Part shown: piece by piece, positions 34,757-43,125 of the stretch
Layout of the letters: every line of letters starts with the position of its first letter
How positions within the stretch are numbered: the stretch's first letter is position 1
Origin: Labedella phragmitis
GTDB taxonomy: Bacteria > Actinomycetota > Actinomycetes > Actinomycetales > Microbacteriaceae
DNA: 64,000 nucleotides
Assembly: GCF_004078635.1 (NCBI RefSeq)
Contig: NZ_RZNB01000001.1
Location: forward strand, 926,467-990,466
Reading direction: 5' to 3'
Notes under the pieces: generated by a model
Seen by the model: only the letters and a program-made list of their open reading frames with translations
Database searches by the model: none
Told to the model about the DNA's origin: nothing
Made by a program: the position numbers and the translations under genes

Positions 34757-35938
34757 ATGGCGAAGAAGCACAAGTCCACGTCCGCCGGCGCCTTCGCGAC
34801 ACTCGCGATCCGGGCCGGCCAGGACCACGACGCCGCAACGGGCGCCGTCATCCCTCCCATCTTCCAGTCGTCGACGTTCGTCCAGGACGGCATCGGCGGC
34901 TTGCGCAGCGGCTATGAATACGGTCGGAGCGCGAACCCCACCCGCACGGCGCTCGAGATCCAGCTCGCCGCGCTCGAGGGCGGCCGACACGGCCTCGCTT
35001 TCTCGTCGGGACTCGCGGCGGAGGACGCGCTCCTGCGTGCCGTCGTGCGACCCGGCGACCACATCGTCATCGGAAACGACGTCTACGGCGGCACCTACCG
35101 GCTCATCAACCGGATCTTCGGCGACTGGGGCATCGGGCACACGGTCGTCGACCTCGCCGATCTGCGCGCCGTCGGCAAGGCGGTCACGCCCCGGACGAAG
35201 GTGCTCTGGATCGAGACGCCGTCGAACCCGCTCATGAAGATCAGCGACATCGCGGAGCTCACGGAGATCGCGCATGCCGCGGGGATCCTCGCGGTCGTCG
35301 ACAACACGTTCGCCTCGCCGGCGCTCCAGCGACCGCTCAGGCTCGGAGCCGACGTCGTCGTCCACTCGATGACGAAGTACATCGGCGGCCACTCCGACGT
35401 GATCGGGGGAGGGCTCGTCCTCAACGACGACGAACTCGAGGAGAAGGTGCGCTTCCTGCAGTTCGCCGCCGGTGCCATCGCCGCGCCCATGGAGGCGTGG
35501 CTCACGACGCGCGGTCTGAAGACGCTCGACGTCCGGATGCAGCGGCACTCCGAGAACGCCGGAAAGCTCGCGGAGTTCCTCGACGGACACCCGAGCGTCG
35601 AGACCGTCTATTACCCGGGTCTCTCGTCGCACCCCGGGCACGCGATCGCTGCGGCGCAGATGTCGCGCTTCGGCGGGATGCTCTCGATCGCGGTCGCCGG
35701 CGGCGAGCGGGTCGCGCGTCGATTCGCCGAGAAGACCCGCGTCTTCCAGCTCGCCGAGTCGCTCGGCGGTGTCGAGTCGCTCGTGAACTACCCCTCCGCG
35801 ATGACGCATGCGTCCGTCGCGGGAACGGAGCTCGCGGTGCCCGAGAACGTCGTGAGGCTCTCCGTCGGCCTCGAGGACGCCGATGAACTCATCGCCGACG
35901 TCGACCGTGCTCTCGCGAAGGCCGTCAAGCAGCACTGA
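34757..35938 (+). CDS. metB: Cystathionine gamma-synthase/gamma-lyase
   Basis: 393 residues, Cys/Met-metabolism PLP enzyme. YEYGRSANPTRTALE, VDNTFASPALQRPL and HSMTKYIGGHSDVIGG with the PLP-binding lysine (Lys 207) are diagnostic. Next to CBS the likely direction is cleavage of cystathionine to cysteine (lyase), though many actinobacterial enzymes also run the synthase reaction from O-succinyl/acetyl-homoserine. CAGGAG precedes the ATG by 7 nt. The pair gives homocysteine-to-cysteine conversion. Confidence 0.9.
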   Translation: MAKKHKSTSAGAFATLAIRAGQDHDAATGAVIPPIFQSSTFVQDGIGGLRSGYEYGRSANPTRTALEIQLAALEGGRHGLAFSSGLAAEDALLRAVVRPGDHIVIGNDVYGGTYRLINRIFGDWGIGHTVVDLADLRAVGKAVTPRTKVLWIETPSNPLMKISDIAELTEIAHAAGILAVVDNTFASPALQRPLRLGADVVVHSMTKYIGGHSDVIGGGLVLNDDELEEKVRFLQFAAGAIAAPMEAWLTTRGLKTLDVRMQRHSENAGKLAEFLDGHPSVETVYYPGLSSHPGHAIAAAQMSRFGGMLSIAVAGGERVARRFAEKTRVFQLAESLGGVESLVNYPSAMTHASVAGTELAVPENVVRLSVGLEDADELIADVDRALAKAVKQH

Positions 35939-35952
35939 ATCCGCGCGGTCGA

Positions 35953-35996
35953 GGAAACCGGGGAGCACGGACGAGCGCCTGTGCTCCACGGTTTTC
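35953..35996 (+). terminator. Terminator after the cbs-metB operon
   Basis: GAAACCGGGGAGCAC (35954-35968) pairs with GTGCTCCACGGTTTTC (35981-35996) with one mismatch and one bulge, followed by CGCATTTTCG. The stem is symmetrical enough to work in both directions. Confidence 0.7.
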
Positions 35997-36136
35997 GCAT
36001 TTTCGACGCGTCAAGGGTGTGACGCCGGTTCGAAACGATTCGATAGGCTTGTGCACGAGCACTGGCCCGCTCCGCGCCCCGAGGCGACGAGCCGCTGCAT
36101 CCGCTCCTCATCCATCCCCAGCTCGAAAGCCGTGAC

Positions 36137-37363
36137 GTGACGACCGTCGTTCATCCCGGCGATGCCCTGTCCCGTCGACAGCGCGTCGTCTACATCCTCG
36201 TCCTCGGCGCCCTCACGGCGCTCGGGCCGTTCACCATCGACCTCTACCTGCCCGCGTTCCCGGTCCTCGAGGACGAACTGGACGTGAGCGCCGCCCTCAT
36301 CCAGCTCACGCTCACGGGCACGACGATCGGATTCGCGGTCGGTCAGCTCTTCATGGGCCCCTGGAGCGACAAGGTCGGTCGTCGCCTGCCGCTGCTCATC
36401 GCCACGAGCGTGCACATCGCCGCGTCGATCGGCGTCATCTTCTCGCCGGACATCGTATGGCTCGGGGTCTTCCGCGTGATGCAGGGCGCGGGAGCGGCGG
36501 CCGGTGGAGTCGTCGCGATGGCGATGGTGCGCGACCTCTTCGGCGGGAAACCACTCGTCCGCATGCTGTCGCGTTTGGCCCTCGTGAACGGCCTCGCCCC
36601 GATCCTCGCCCCGGTGATCGGCTCTCAGCTCCTGCGCTTCGTCAACTGGCAAGGGCTCTTCGTCTTCCTCGCCGTGTACGGCGCGCTCGTCGTGACGGCG
36701 GTCGCGGTGTTCATCGTCGAAACGCTCCCCCCCGCCCGGCGCGCCGAGGCTGGTCACAGCACCATCGGTCAGCGCTACCACGCCCTCTTCACTGACCGCG
36801 CCTACCTCGGCGTCGCCCTGATCGGTGGCATGACGTTCTCCGGCCTGTTCGCCTACCTGGCGTCGTCGTCCTTCCTGTTCCAGCAGCACTTCGGGCTCGA
36901 CGCCCAGCAGTACGGGCTGCTCTTCGCGGTCAACTCGGTGGGGGTCGTCGTGGGCGTCCAGATCTCGTCGCGCGTCATGCGGCGATACGGTCCGCAGTGG
37001 ATCCTCGCGTTCACGACGGCCGTGCACGTTGCCTCGGCGACGGTGATCATCCTCCTCGCCCAGACGGACGCCGGGCTCATCGGCATCCTGGTGCCGCTGT
37101 TCTTCTACATCACCGCGTGCGGCTTCTCGTTCCCGGCGGTGCAGGTCCTGGGACTCGCGAACCACGCGAAGGAGGCCGGTACCGCTGCTTCACTGCTCGG
37201 CGCGCTCAACTTCGGCCTCGCCGGCGTGATCTCGCCGATCGTCGGCGTGCTCGGCATCTCCGCGACGGCCATGGGATCGGTCATGCTCGGGACGGCGCTC
37301 ATCGCGACCTTCTCGATCTGGGTCATCGTGCGACCGCGAACCGTGCCGGAGCTCTCGAACTGA
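36137..37363 (+). CDS. Bcr/CflA family multidrug MFS exporter
   Basis: 408 residues, 12 helices. YILVLGALTALGPFTIDLYLPAFP is the signature first helix of Bcr/CflA proteins (the D/L/Y/L/P run), followed by GQLFMGPWSDKVGRRLPLL (motif A) and FRVMQGAGAAAGGVVAMAMVRDLF; LAPILAPVIGSQLL resembles motif C. Starts with GTG 36137. Upstream 36000-36136 lacks a gene and carries a long leader-like stretch. Single-gene unit; substrates could include bicyclomycin-like drugs or amino acids such as cysteine. Confidence 0.88.
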   Translation: MTTVVHPGDALSRRQRVVYILVLGALTALGPFTIDLYLPAFPVLEDELDVSAALIQLTLTGTTIGFAVGQLFMGPWSDKVGRRLPLLIATSVHIAASIGVIFSPDIVWLGVFRVMQGAGAAAGGVVAMAMVRDLFGGKPLVRMLSRLALVNGLAPILAPVIGSQLLRFVNWQGLFVFLAVYGALVVTAVAVFIVETLPPARRAEAGHSTIGQRYHALFTDRAYLGVALIGGMTFSGLFAYLASSSFLFQQHFGLDAQQYGLLFAVNSVGVVVGVQISSRVMRRYGPQWILAFTTAVHVASATVIILLAQTDAGLIGILVPLFFYITACGFSFPAVQVLGLANHAKEAGTAASLLGALNFGLAGVISPIVGVLGISATAMGSVMLGTALIATFSIWVIVRPRTVPELSN

Positions 37364-37418
37364 TCGGCGCGCGCGGCGGGCGTGGTGGTCGGCGAGATCC
37401 GGCCGCTACCGTGGGGTG

Positions 37419-38063
37419 ATGGCATCCCGCGCGCGCTCCGTCCGCATCATGGTCGGTGTCGGCGTCGCGCTCATCCTGGTCGTCACTGTCGCGGGCGTCC
37501 TCATCGCGGCGGGTGTGCTCCCCGAGCCCAACGTCGTCGACGCGTGGTGGTCGGGTGTCGCGACGTCGATCCGCTCTCCAGCGACCATCGCTGTTGCGCA
37601 GGGATTCAACGCCCTCGGCCGCGGGCTCGTGGCGACACTCGTCGTCCCGGCGGCCCTCGTCGTCGTGCTCCTCGTCGCGCGTCGGCCGTGGTCCGCCGCC
37701 GTGATCGTGGTGGCGGCCGCGCTCACCTGGGGGCTGACCAGGGTGTTGAAGTCGATCGTCGCCCGGGATCGCCCCGAAGACATGCTCGTGCAGAGCGACT
37801 TCGGGTCATTCCCCTCCGGCCACGCATCGAATGCGGCCGTGCTCGTCGCCGTCCTCTTCCTCGCCTTCCGCTCGGTCGCGCTCCGGGTCGTTCTCGTGCT
37901 CTACCTCGTCGCGATGATGGGTTCGCGACTGCTGCTCGGCGCGCACTGGGCCACCGACGTCGGGGGCGGCGCGCTCGTCGGGATCGGTGTCGCACTCATC
38001 GTCGCGGGCCTCGCGCGACCGCTCCTCCGCCGGGAACCGCTCGGACGGCGCTCCCGTGGCTGA
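37419..38063 (+). CDS. PAP2-type phosphatase, membrane protein
   Basis: 214 residues, five to six helices. The three-part active site is complete: KSIVARDRPED (C1), SFPSGHASN (C2) and SRLLLGAHWATDVGGG (C3), as in lipid phosphatases and undecaprenyl-diphosphate recyclers. ATG 37419 is preferred over a GTG three bases earlier. The stop overlaps by 8 bp with the GTG of the acyltransferase, so it may be co-transcribed with it, but no functional link is obvious. Confidence 0.88.
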   Translation: MASRARSVRIMVGVGVALILVVTVAGVLIAAGVLPEPNVVDAWWSGVATSIRSPATIAVAQGFNALGRGLVATLVVPAALVVVLLVARRPWSAAVIVVAAALTWGLTRVLKSIVARDRPEDMLVQSDFGSFPSGHASNAAVLVAVLFLAFRSVALRVVLVLYLVAMMGSRLLLGAHWATDVGGGALVGIGVALIVAGLARPLLRREPLGRRSRG

Positions 38064-38835
38064 GGCCATGAGCCCGCGAGCGCGAGCGGAGCGAGCGGCG
38101 GATCGCGCCGGTGTTTCTGTGGAGGAGGCGTTGACCCCCGCCGGCGCACTCGCGACCGAGCGAGTGTTCTCGGCGACGTGGGGAGAGGGGCGCGGAGCCG
38201 ACGCGTCGACCCTCCAGGCCCTCGCGCACGCGGGGAACCCGGTCCTCATCGCCCGTCGGGGCGATGCCGTGCTCGGCGCGCTCTTCTCCTTCCTCGGCTG
38301 GCACGGCGGACTGCACGTCCACTCGCACATGACGGCCGTGGATCCGCACACGCGCTCGACCGGGGTCGGCTTCGCCCTCAAACTCGCCCAGCGTGCGCTG
38401 TGTCTCGACAACGGAGTGCGAGAGGTGCGCTGGACCTACGACCCGCTCATCAGGCGGAACGCGCGCTTCAACCTCTGGAAGCTCGGAGCGGACGTGTCGG
38501 CCTTCCGCCCGGACTTCTACGGGGTGCTCGACGACGCCATCAACGGGTCGGACCGCAGCGACCGCTTCGAGGTGTCGTGGCGGCTCGACGCACCGGAGGT
38601 CGAGCTCGCTCTCGACGGTGTTCCTCGCGACGTCGACGACAGGGAGGACGATGTCGCCCTGCCTGCGGATTTCGAGGCCCTCCGTGGCGACGATCCCGCC
38701 GCCGCCGCACGGTTGCGCGAGAGCAGTCGCGAGTCCTTCGCGGAGGCGCTCGACGCCGGCTCGAGCGTCAAGTTCACGGGCACCGGCTACATCTTCGACC
38801 GCCCGACCGCGACGAGAGAGAGGGAACGACGATGA
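38056..38835 (+). CDS. GNAT-superfamily acyltransferase, partner of the OSBS/NSAR-like enzyme
   Basis: 259 residues (or 255 from ATG 38068). Resembles the COG3375-type predicted acyltransferases: PVLIARRGDAVLGALFSFLG, GLHVHSHMTAVDPHTRSTGVGFALKLAQRAL (acyl-CoA pyrophosphate loop RSTGVG), REVRWTYDPLIRRNARFNLWKLGADV and FRPDFYGVLDDAINGSD. In Geobacillus and others, this protein is encoded beside an N-succinylamino acid racemase and acts as amino-acid N-succinyltransferase (from the literature, as I recall). Here it overlaps the racemase-like gene by ATGA, so the two enzymes are made together. No desuccinylase gene is in view. Confidence 0.8.
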   Translation: MAEAMSPRARAERAADRAGVSVEEALTPAGALATERVFSATWGEGRGADASTLQALAHAGNPVLIARRGDAVLGALFSFLGWHGGLHVHSHMTAVDPHTRSTGVGFALKLAQRALCLDNGVREVRWTYDPLIRRNARFNLWKLGADVSAFRPDFYGVLDDAINGSDRSDRFEVSWRLDAPEVELALDGVPRDVDDREDDVALPADFEALRGDDPAAAARLRESSRESFAEALDAGSSVKFTGTGYIFDRPTATRERERR

Positions 38836-39941
38836 GGATCGAACGCGTCGAACTGCACACCATCGGGATGCCGCTCGTGCGTCCCTTCGAGACGAGCTTC
38901 GGACGGCAGACGGAGCGCGACGTCCTGCTCGCGCACGTCGTCGGCGACGGCGTCGACGGCTGGGGAGAATGCGTGGCGGGGACGACCCCCGACTACAGCT
39001 CGGAGTACGTCGCAGGCTGCGCGGCGATCATCGAGCGCTTCCTCGTCCCGGCCCTCCTCGCCGCTTCGGATGTGACGGCCGACGGCCTCGACGAGCTCTT
39101 CGCCGGCGTCATCGGCCACCGGATGGCGAAGGCGACCCTCGAAGCGGCTGTTCTCGACGCGGAACTGCGCTCGACGGGCACGTCCTTCGGGGAGCGGCTC
39201 GGCGCCGTCCGGGACCGGGTCGAGTGCGGCGTCTCCGTCGGGATCAGTCCCGACATCGAGACCCTCCTCGAGGAGGTCGACGGCTACGTCGAAGCCGGGT
39301 ATCGGCGCATCAAGCTCAAGATCAAGCCGGGGTGGGACCTCGAGCCCGTCGCTCGTGTGCGGGAGCGCATCGGCACGCTGCCCCTCCAGGTCGACGCGAA
39401 CACCGCGTACACACTCGATCACGTCGACCATCTACGGCGACTCGACGAGTACGGGCTGCTCCTCATCGAGCAGCCCTTCGTCGAGGAGGACATCGCGGCG
39501 CACGCCCTGCTCGCGGACTCGATCGACACCCCCGTGTGCCTCGACGAGTCGATCACGTCGACGGGCATCGCGATCGACGCGATCCAGCGTGGCGCGACGA
39601 GCATCGTCAACATCAAGCCGGGCCGGGTCGGCGGTTACCTCGAGGCGGTGTCCATCCACGACGCGTGCCGCGCGCTCGACGTCCCCGTGTGGTGCGGAGG
39701 CATGCTCGAGACGGGGATCGGGCGGGCGATGAACATCGCGCTCGCGGCACTTCCGGGCTTCGCCCTCCCCGGCGACACGAGCGCGTCGAGTCGCTATTTC
39801 GCCGAGGACCTGACGGAGCCGTTCGTCCTCGACGACGGCTACCTCGCCGTCCCCACCGGTCCTGGTTCGGGCGTGACGGTCCGGACGGAGCTCGTCGAGC
39901 GCTGGGCCGTCGCGGAGCCGCGCGTCTTCACGCGATCATAG
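38832..39941 (+). CDS. OSBS/N-succinylamino acid racemase-type enolase-superfamily enzyme
   Basis: 369 residues. N-terminal capping domain (MPLVRPFETSFGRQTERDVL) and a TIM barrel with the full catalytic set: lysines 161 and 163 in KLKIKPGWD, metal ligands Asp188 (VDANTAYT), Glu213 (IEQPFVEED), Asp238 (LDESITS), and Lys262 (NIKPGRVGG). The sequence type matches the MenC-2/NSAR branch, whose members may make o-succinylbenzoate for menaquinone or racemise N-succinylamino acids. No other men genes are nearby, and the coupled acyltransferase favours racemisation; a dual role is possible. Confidence 0.85.
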   Translation: MRIERVELHTIGMPLVRPFETSFGRQTERDVLLAHVVGDGVDGWGECVAGTTPDYSSEYVAGCAAIIERFLVPALLAASDVTADGLDELFAGVIGHRMAKATLEAAVLDAELRSTGTSFGERLGAVRDRVECGVSVGISPDIETLLEEVDGYVEAGYRRIKLKIKPGWDLEPVARVRERIGTLPLQVDANTAYTLDHVDHLRRLDEYGLLLIEQPFVEEDIAAHALLADSIDTPVCLDESITSTGIAIDAIQRGATSIVNIKPGRVGGYLEAVSIHDACRALDVPVWCGGMLETGIGRAMNIALAALPGFALPGDTSASSRYFAEDLTEPFVLDDGYLAVPTGPGSGVTVRTELVERWAVAEPRVFTRS

Positions 39942-39942
39942 G

Positions 39943-41808
39943 ATGACGGACATGAGGAGCGGCGGCGACGCAGCACGACCGGACGTCGGTACCGATCCGA
40001 GACGGCGCGCCGAGGAGCTCGCCGCCGTCGCACAGAAGGCGAAGGCGGCCGCCGACGAGGCGACGCGCGTCGCCGAGGAGGCGGCGAGGGATGCCGAACT
40101 CGCTCTCGCGGCCGCCGCCGCGGCAGCGGCAGATGTGAGCGCGCTGCCACGCGCGACCGGCGCGAGCGGTTCCGGCCCGCTGACGGCCGAGGATCTCGAC
40201 CGCATCCGCTCGGGCTACGCGACGGAAGGCGCAGCTCTCGAACTCGGAGCGGTCGTCAACGGTCGGGCCGTACCGGACGTACAGGTGCGCATCCCGCTCG
40301 CGATGACGAACCGACACGGGCTCATCGCGGGAGCGACGGGTACCGGGAAGACCCGAACGCTGCAAGTGCTCGCGGAGCAGCTCTCCGCCGCGGGCGTCCC
40401 GGTCTTCGCGGCCGACATCAAGGGCGATCTGTCCGGCATCGCGACCCCGGGGACGTCGAGCCCGAAGCTGCTCGAACGGACGGCCGGGATCGGACAGGAC
40501 TGGTCGCCGCAGTCGTTCCCGACCGAGTTCTTCTCGCTCGGTGGTCACGGGACGGGTGTCCCCATCCGTGCCACCGTCGCGGGCTTCGGGCCGCTGCTGC
40601 TCTCGAAGGCGCTCGGGCTCAACGACACCCAGGAGTCGAGCCTCGGACTCGTCTTCCACTACTCGGAGGACGCCGGGCTACCGCTCCTCGACCTCGCGGA
40701 CCTCCGCGCCGTCCTGACCTTCCTCGTCAGTGACGAGGGCAAGGCGGAGCTCCGTGGCCTCGGCGGGCTCTCGTCCGCGACGGTCGGCGTGATCCTCCGC
40801 GAACTCATCGCGTTCGCCGACCGCGGTGCCGACACGTTCTTCGGCGAGCCCGAGATCGACTCGGCGGAGTTCCTCCGCACGGCGCCCGACGGTCGCGGGA
40901 TCGTCAGCCTGCTCGAGGTGCCCGGGGTCGCCGACCGGCCCGAGCTCTACTCGACGTTCCTCATGTGGCTGCTCGCCGACCTCTTCAACGATCTCCCGGA
41001 GGTCGGCGACCTCGACAAGCCGAAGCTCGTCTTCTTCTTCGACGAGGCGCACCTCCTCTTCGCCGACGCCTCGAAGGAGTTCCTCGCGCAGGTCGTGCGT
41101 ACGGTCCGCCTGATCCGCTCGAAGGGGGTCGGGGTGTTCTTCGTGACGCAGACGCCGAAGGACGTCCCGTCGGACGTGCTCGCGCAGCTCGGTTCGCGCA
41201 TCCAGCACCAGTTGCGCGCCTTCACGCCCGAGGACGCCAAGGCGCTCGCCGCGACCGTGACCACCTATCCCACGTCGTCGTACGACCTCGCCGAGGTCCT
41301 CACGAGTCTCGGGACCGGCGAGGCCATCGTGACGGTGATGAGCGAGGACGGCGCACCGACTCCCGTCGCCTGGACGCGGCTGCGCGCTCCGGAGGCGCTC
41401 ATGTCCCCGAGTGAGGCCGCCGTCGTCGAGAGCACCGTGTCCGCCTCGCCCTTGCAGGCCCGCTACGGCGCCGCCGTCGATCGGGAGTCCGCGAGAGAGC
41501 TGCTGACCGCTCGGCTCGAGGCGGCTGCGGCCGCTGCCCGGCGCGCCGAGGAGGACGTGGCCGCCGCGAAGGCCCAGGCCGAGTACGCGAAGCAGAAGGC
41601 GGCGATCGACAAGGCGACCTCCGCCGCCGAGAAGAAGGCGCAACGGGAGTACGAGCGAACGATGAGGGAGACCGCGTCCCCGACGCGACGACCGTCGTCC
41701 CGCACGTCATCGACGAGCGTGCTCGAGCAGGTGCTCGGGTCCCGGGCGACCCGCACGATCCTCACCGGGGTCGTCGAGGGGATCTTCGGCACGAGGCGAC
41801 GACGATGA
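39943..41808 (+). CDS. HerA-like ATPase, DUF853 family
   Basis: 621 residues. An alanine-rich coiled-coil-like N-terminus (residues ~22-65), a P-loop ATPase of the HerA/FtsK type: Walker A AGATGTGKTRT, DIKGDLSGIA, LVFFFDEAHLLF (Walker B), RLIRSKGVGVFFVTQTPKD (sensor region), then a long Ala/Arg/Lys coiled coil (~520-575) and a C-terminal helix. Such proteins are conserved in Actinobacteria but their role is unsettled; HerA relatives move or unwind DNA with NurA nucleases. No nurA-like gene is adjacent. Starts 2 bp after the racemase-like stop and overlaps the next gene (ATGA). Confidence 0.85.
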   Translation: MTDMRSGGDAARPDVGTDPRRRAEELAAVAQKAKAAADEATRVAEEAARDAELALAAAAAAAADVSALPRATGASGSGPLTAEDLDRIRSGYATEGAALELGAVVNGRAVPDVQVRIPLAMTNRHGLIAGATGTGKTRTLQVLAEQLSAAGVPVFAADIKGDLSGIATPGTSSPKLLERTAGIGQDWSPQSFPTEFFSLGGHGTGVPIRATVAGFGPLLLSKALGLNDTQESSLGLVFHYSEDAGLPLLDLADLRAVLTFLVSDEGKAELRGLGGLSSATVGVILRELIAFADRGADTFFGEPEIDSAEFLRTAPDGRGIVSLLEVPGVADRPELYSTFLMWLLADLFNDLPEVGDLDKPKLVFFFDEAHLLFADASKEFLAQVVRTVRLIRSKGVGVFFVTQTPKDVPSDVLAQLGSRIQHQLRAFTPEDAKALAATVTTYPTSSYDLAEVLTSLGTGEAIVTVMSEDGAPTPVAWTRLRAPEALMSPSEAAVVESTVSASPLQARYGAAVDRESARELLTARLEAAAAAARRAEEDVAAAKAQAEYAKQKAAIDKATSAAEKKAQREYERTMRETASPTRRPSSRTSSTSVLEQVLGSRATRTILTGVVEGIFGTRRRR

Positions 41809-42452
41809 CCGCCCTCGGCATCCGGGCCCTCGAGCCGCGTGATCGGGCGGCCGTCGCCCGGATCTGTCTGCTCACGGGACGCGGTGGTGATGACGCGACG
41901 GGGGAGTACGTCGATGACGAGGTCCTCGCCGATGTGTACGCGACCCCCTACGTCGAGCACGAGACCGGCTTCGGTGTCGTCGCGGTCGACGACACCGGTC
42001 GTGTCGAGGGGTATCTCCTCGGGACGACGGACACCGTGGCGTTCTCCCGCTGGTTCGTCGAGGAGTGGTGGCCGTCCGTGTCGACGGCGCGTGTCGCGAG
42101 GACTGCGGCGGATCCGTCGCTCCTGTCGGCGGCCGCCGACCCCGAGAGGATGCTCGTCTCGTGCGTCGAGGAGTTCCCCGCTCACCTGCACATCGATCTG
42201 CTGGAATCGGTGCGCGGAGCCGGGATGGGGCGACGGCTCGTCGAGGCCGCCGCCGAGCAGCTGCGGGAGCGCGGAGTGCCGGGGGTGCACCTCGTCGTGG
42301 GCGAGTCGAACGCGTCCGCGATCGCGTTCTACCGTCGTACGGGCTTCACGGAGATGATCGAGGACCGCGGAACGGTGCCGGGGGAGTCGATCGTCTTCGC
42401 TCGTCGCATCGAGGATCAGCCGAGTCGGGTGGGGCGCCGCTCGAACCAGTAG
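41805..42452 (+). CDS. GNAT family N-acetyltransferase
   Basis: 215 residues. TALGIRALEPRDRAAVARICLLTG opens the fold; VEEFPAHLHIDLLESVRGAGMGRRLVEAAA holds the acetyl-CoA motif (R-G-A-G-M-G), and GVHLVVGESNASAIAFYRRTGF the C-terminal strand pair. Similar domains occur as the acetyltransferase part of O-GlcNAcase-like proteins, which all share the HLHIDLL motif. Coupled to the HerA-like gene by ATGA. Its last 37 bp overlap the end of the convergent membrane-protein gene. Substrate unknown. Confidence 0.85.
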   Translation: MTALGIRALEPRDRAAVARICLLTGRGGDDATGEYVDDEVLADVYATPYVEHETGFGVVAVDDTGRVEGYLLGTTDTVAFSRWFVEEWWPSVSTARVARTAADPSLLSAAADPERMLVSCVEEFPAHLHIDLLESVRGAGMGRRLVEAAAEQLRERGVPGVHLVVGESNASAIAFYRRTGFTEMIEDRGTVPGESIVFARRIEDQPSRVGRRSNQ

Positions 42453-42970
42453 AGCATCAGAGGGTTGGTTCGCTGTAACTCATCGAGTGTGAGCGCATTC
42501 TCGATGTGTTCGACGGGAACGGTCACGAGGTGTTCGGCGACCTTGTGGATCGAGGCCGTCGACCAGTAGTCGCCGCGCATGCGCAACTGAACCCGACCGT
42601 CGGCGTCGAGGACGAAGAGCTGGCGACGCGGTTCGGCGGCGAGCGTCCGGTGCAGGTCGAGGAGAACAGCACGAGCGACGCGTTCGACCGGGACACGATT
42701 GACGCCGCCGAAGAACGTCTTCTCGATGAGGTGGGTGGGCGTCACGGTGACGGCGACGCGGAAGTACTGGTAGACGCCGTACGCGACGAGGAGGAGGACG
42801 ACGGCGGCAGCGGTGGCGACCCACATCCAGGGCCCGTCCGGGACGGTGAGCCAGAACAGCACGAGCAGGATGGGGACCGTGAGGGACGCGACCGCCACGA
42901 GGCCTTGGCCGAGCAGACGGCGGCGCACGTGCACGGTGATCGACGATCCCGTCGTCACGGTCTTCAGCAT
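42416..42970 (-). CDS. Two-helix membrane protein with PH-like cytoplasmic domain
   Basis: 184 residues. Two adjacent helices (GQGLVAVASLTVPILLVLFW and WVATAAAVVLLLVAYGVYQYF, residues ~22-66) followed by a beta-rich domain: VAVTVTPTHLIEKTFFGGVN, VERVARAVLLDLH, RQLFVLDADGRVQLRM. This plan resembles bacterial PH-domain membrane proteins. ATG 42970 has GGGAGAGGGG upstream. Its 3' end overlaps the convergent GNAT gene by 37 bp, so the two mRNAs are antisense to each other there. Function unknown. Confidence 0.75.
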   Translation of the reverse strand: MLKTVTTGSSITVHVRRRLLGQGLVAVASLTVPILLVLFWLTVPDGPWMWVATAAAVVLLLVAYGVYQYFRVAVTVTPTHLIEKTFFGGVNRVPVERVARAVLLDLHRTLAAEPRRQLFVLDADGRVQLRMRGDYWSTASIHKVAEHLVTVPVEHIENALTLDELQRTNPLMLYWFERRPTRLG

Positions 42971-43076
42971 GGTGCCCCTCTCCCCGGCGTACAGTCTGCC
43001 CGAGTGTGAGGCCTGTTCACCATCCACCTTTTGGAGGACAAGGAGACGGAGTGAGACGATGCGCTGCGCCGAGTGA

Positions 43077-43112
43077 TGCGGTGCTCCCGGCTGCCGGGCC
43101 GGGAGCACCGCA
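43077..43112 (-). terminator. Terminator after the subtilase gene
   Basis: TGCGGTGCTCCCGG (43077-43090) and CCGGGAGCACCGCA (43099-43112) form a perfect 14-bp stem with loop CTGCCGGG, 13 bp beyond the subtilase stop on the minus strand. Symmetric, so it may also act on plus-strand transcription. Confidence 0.7.
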
Positions 43113-43125
43113 CGACGGAGGGTAG

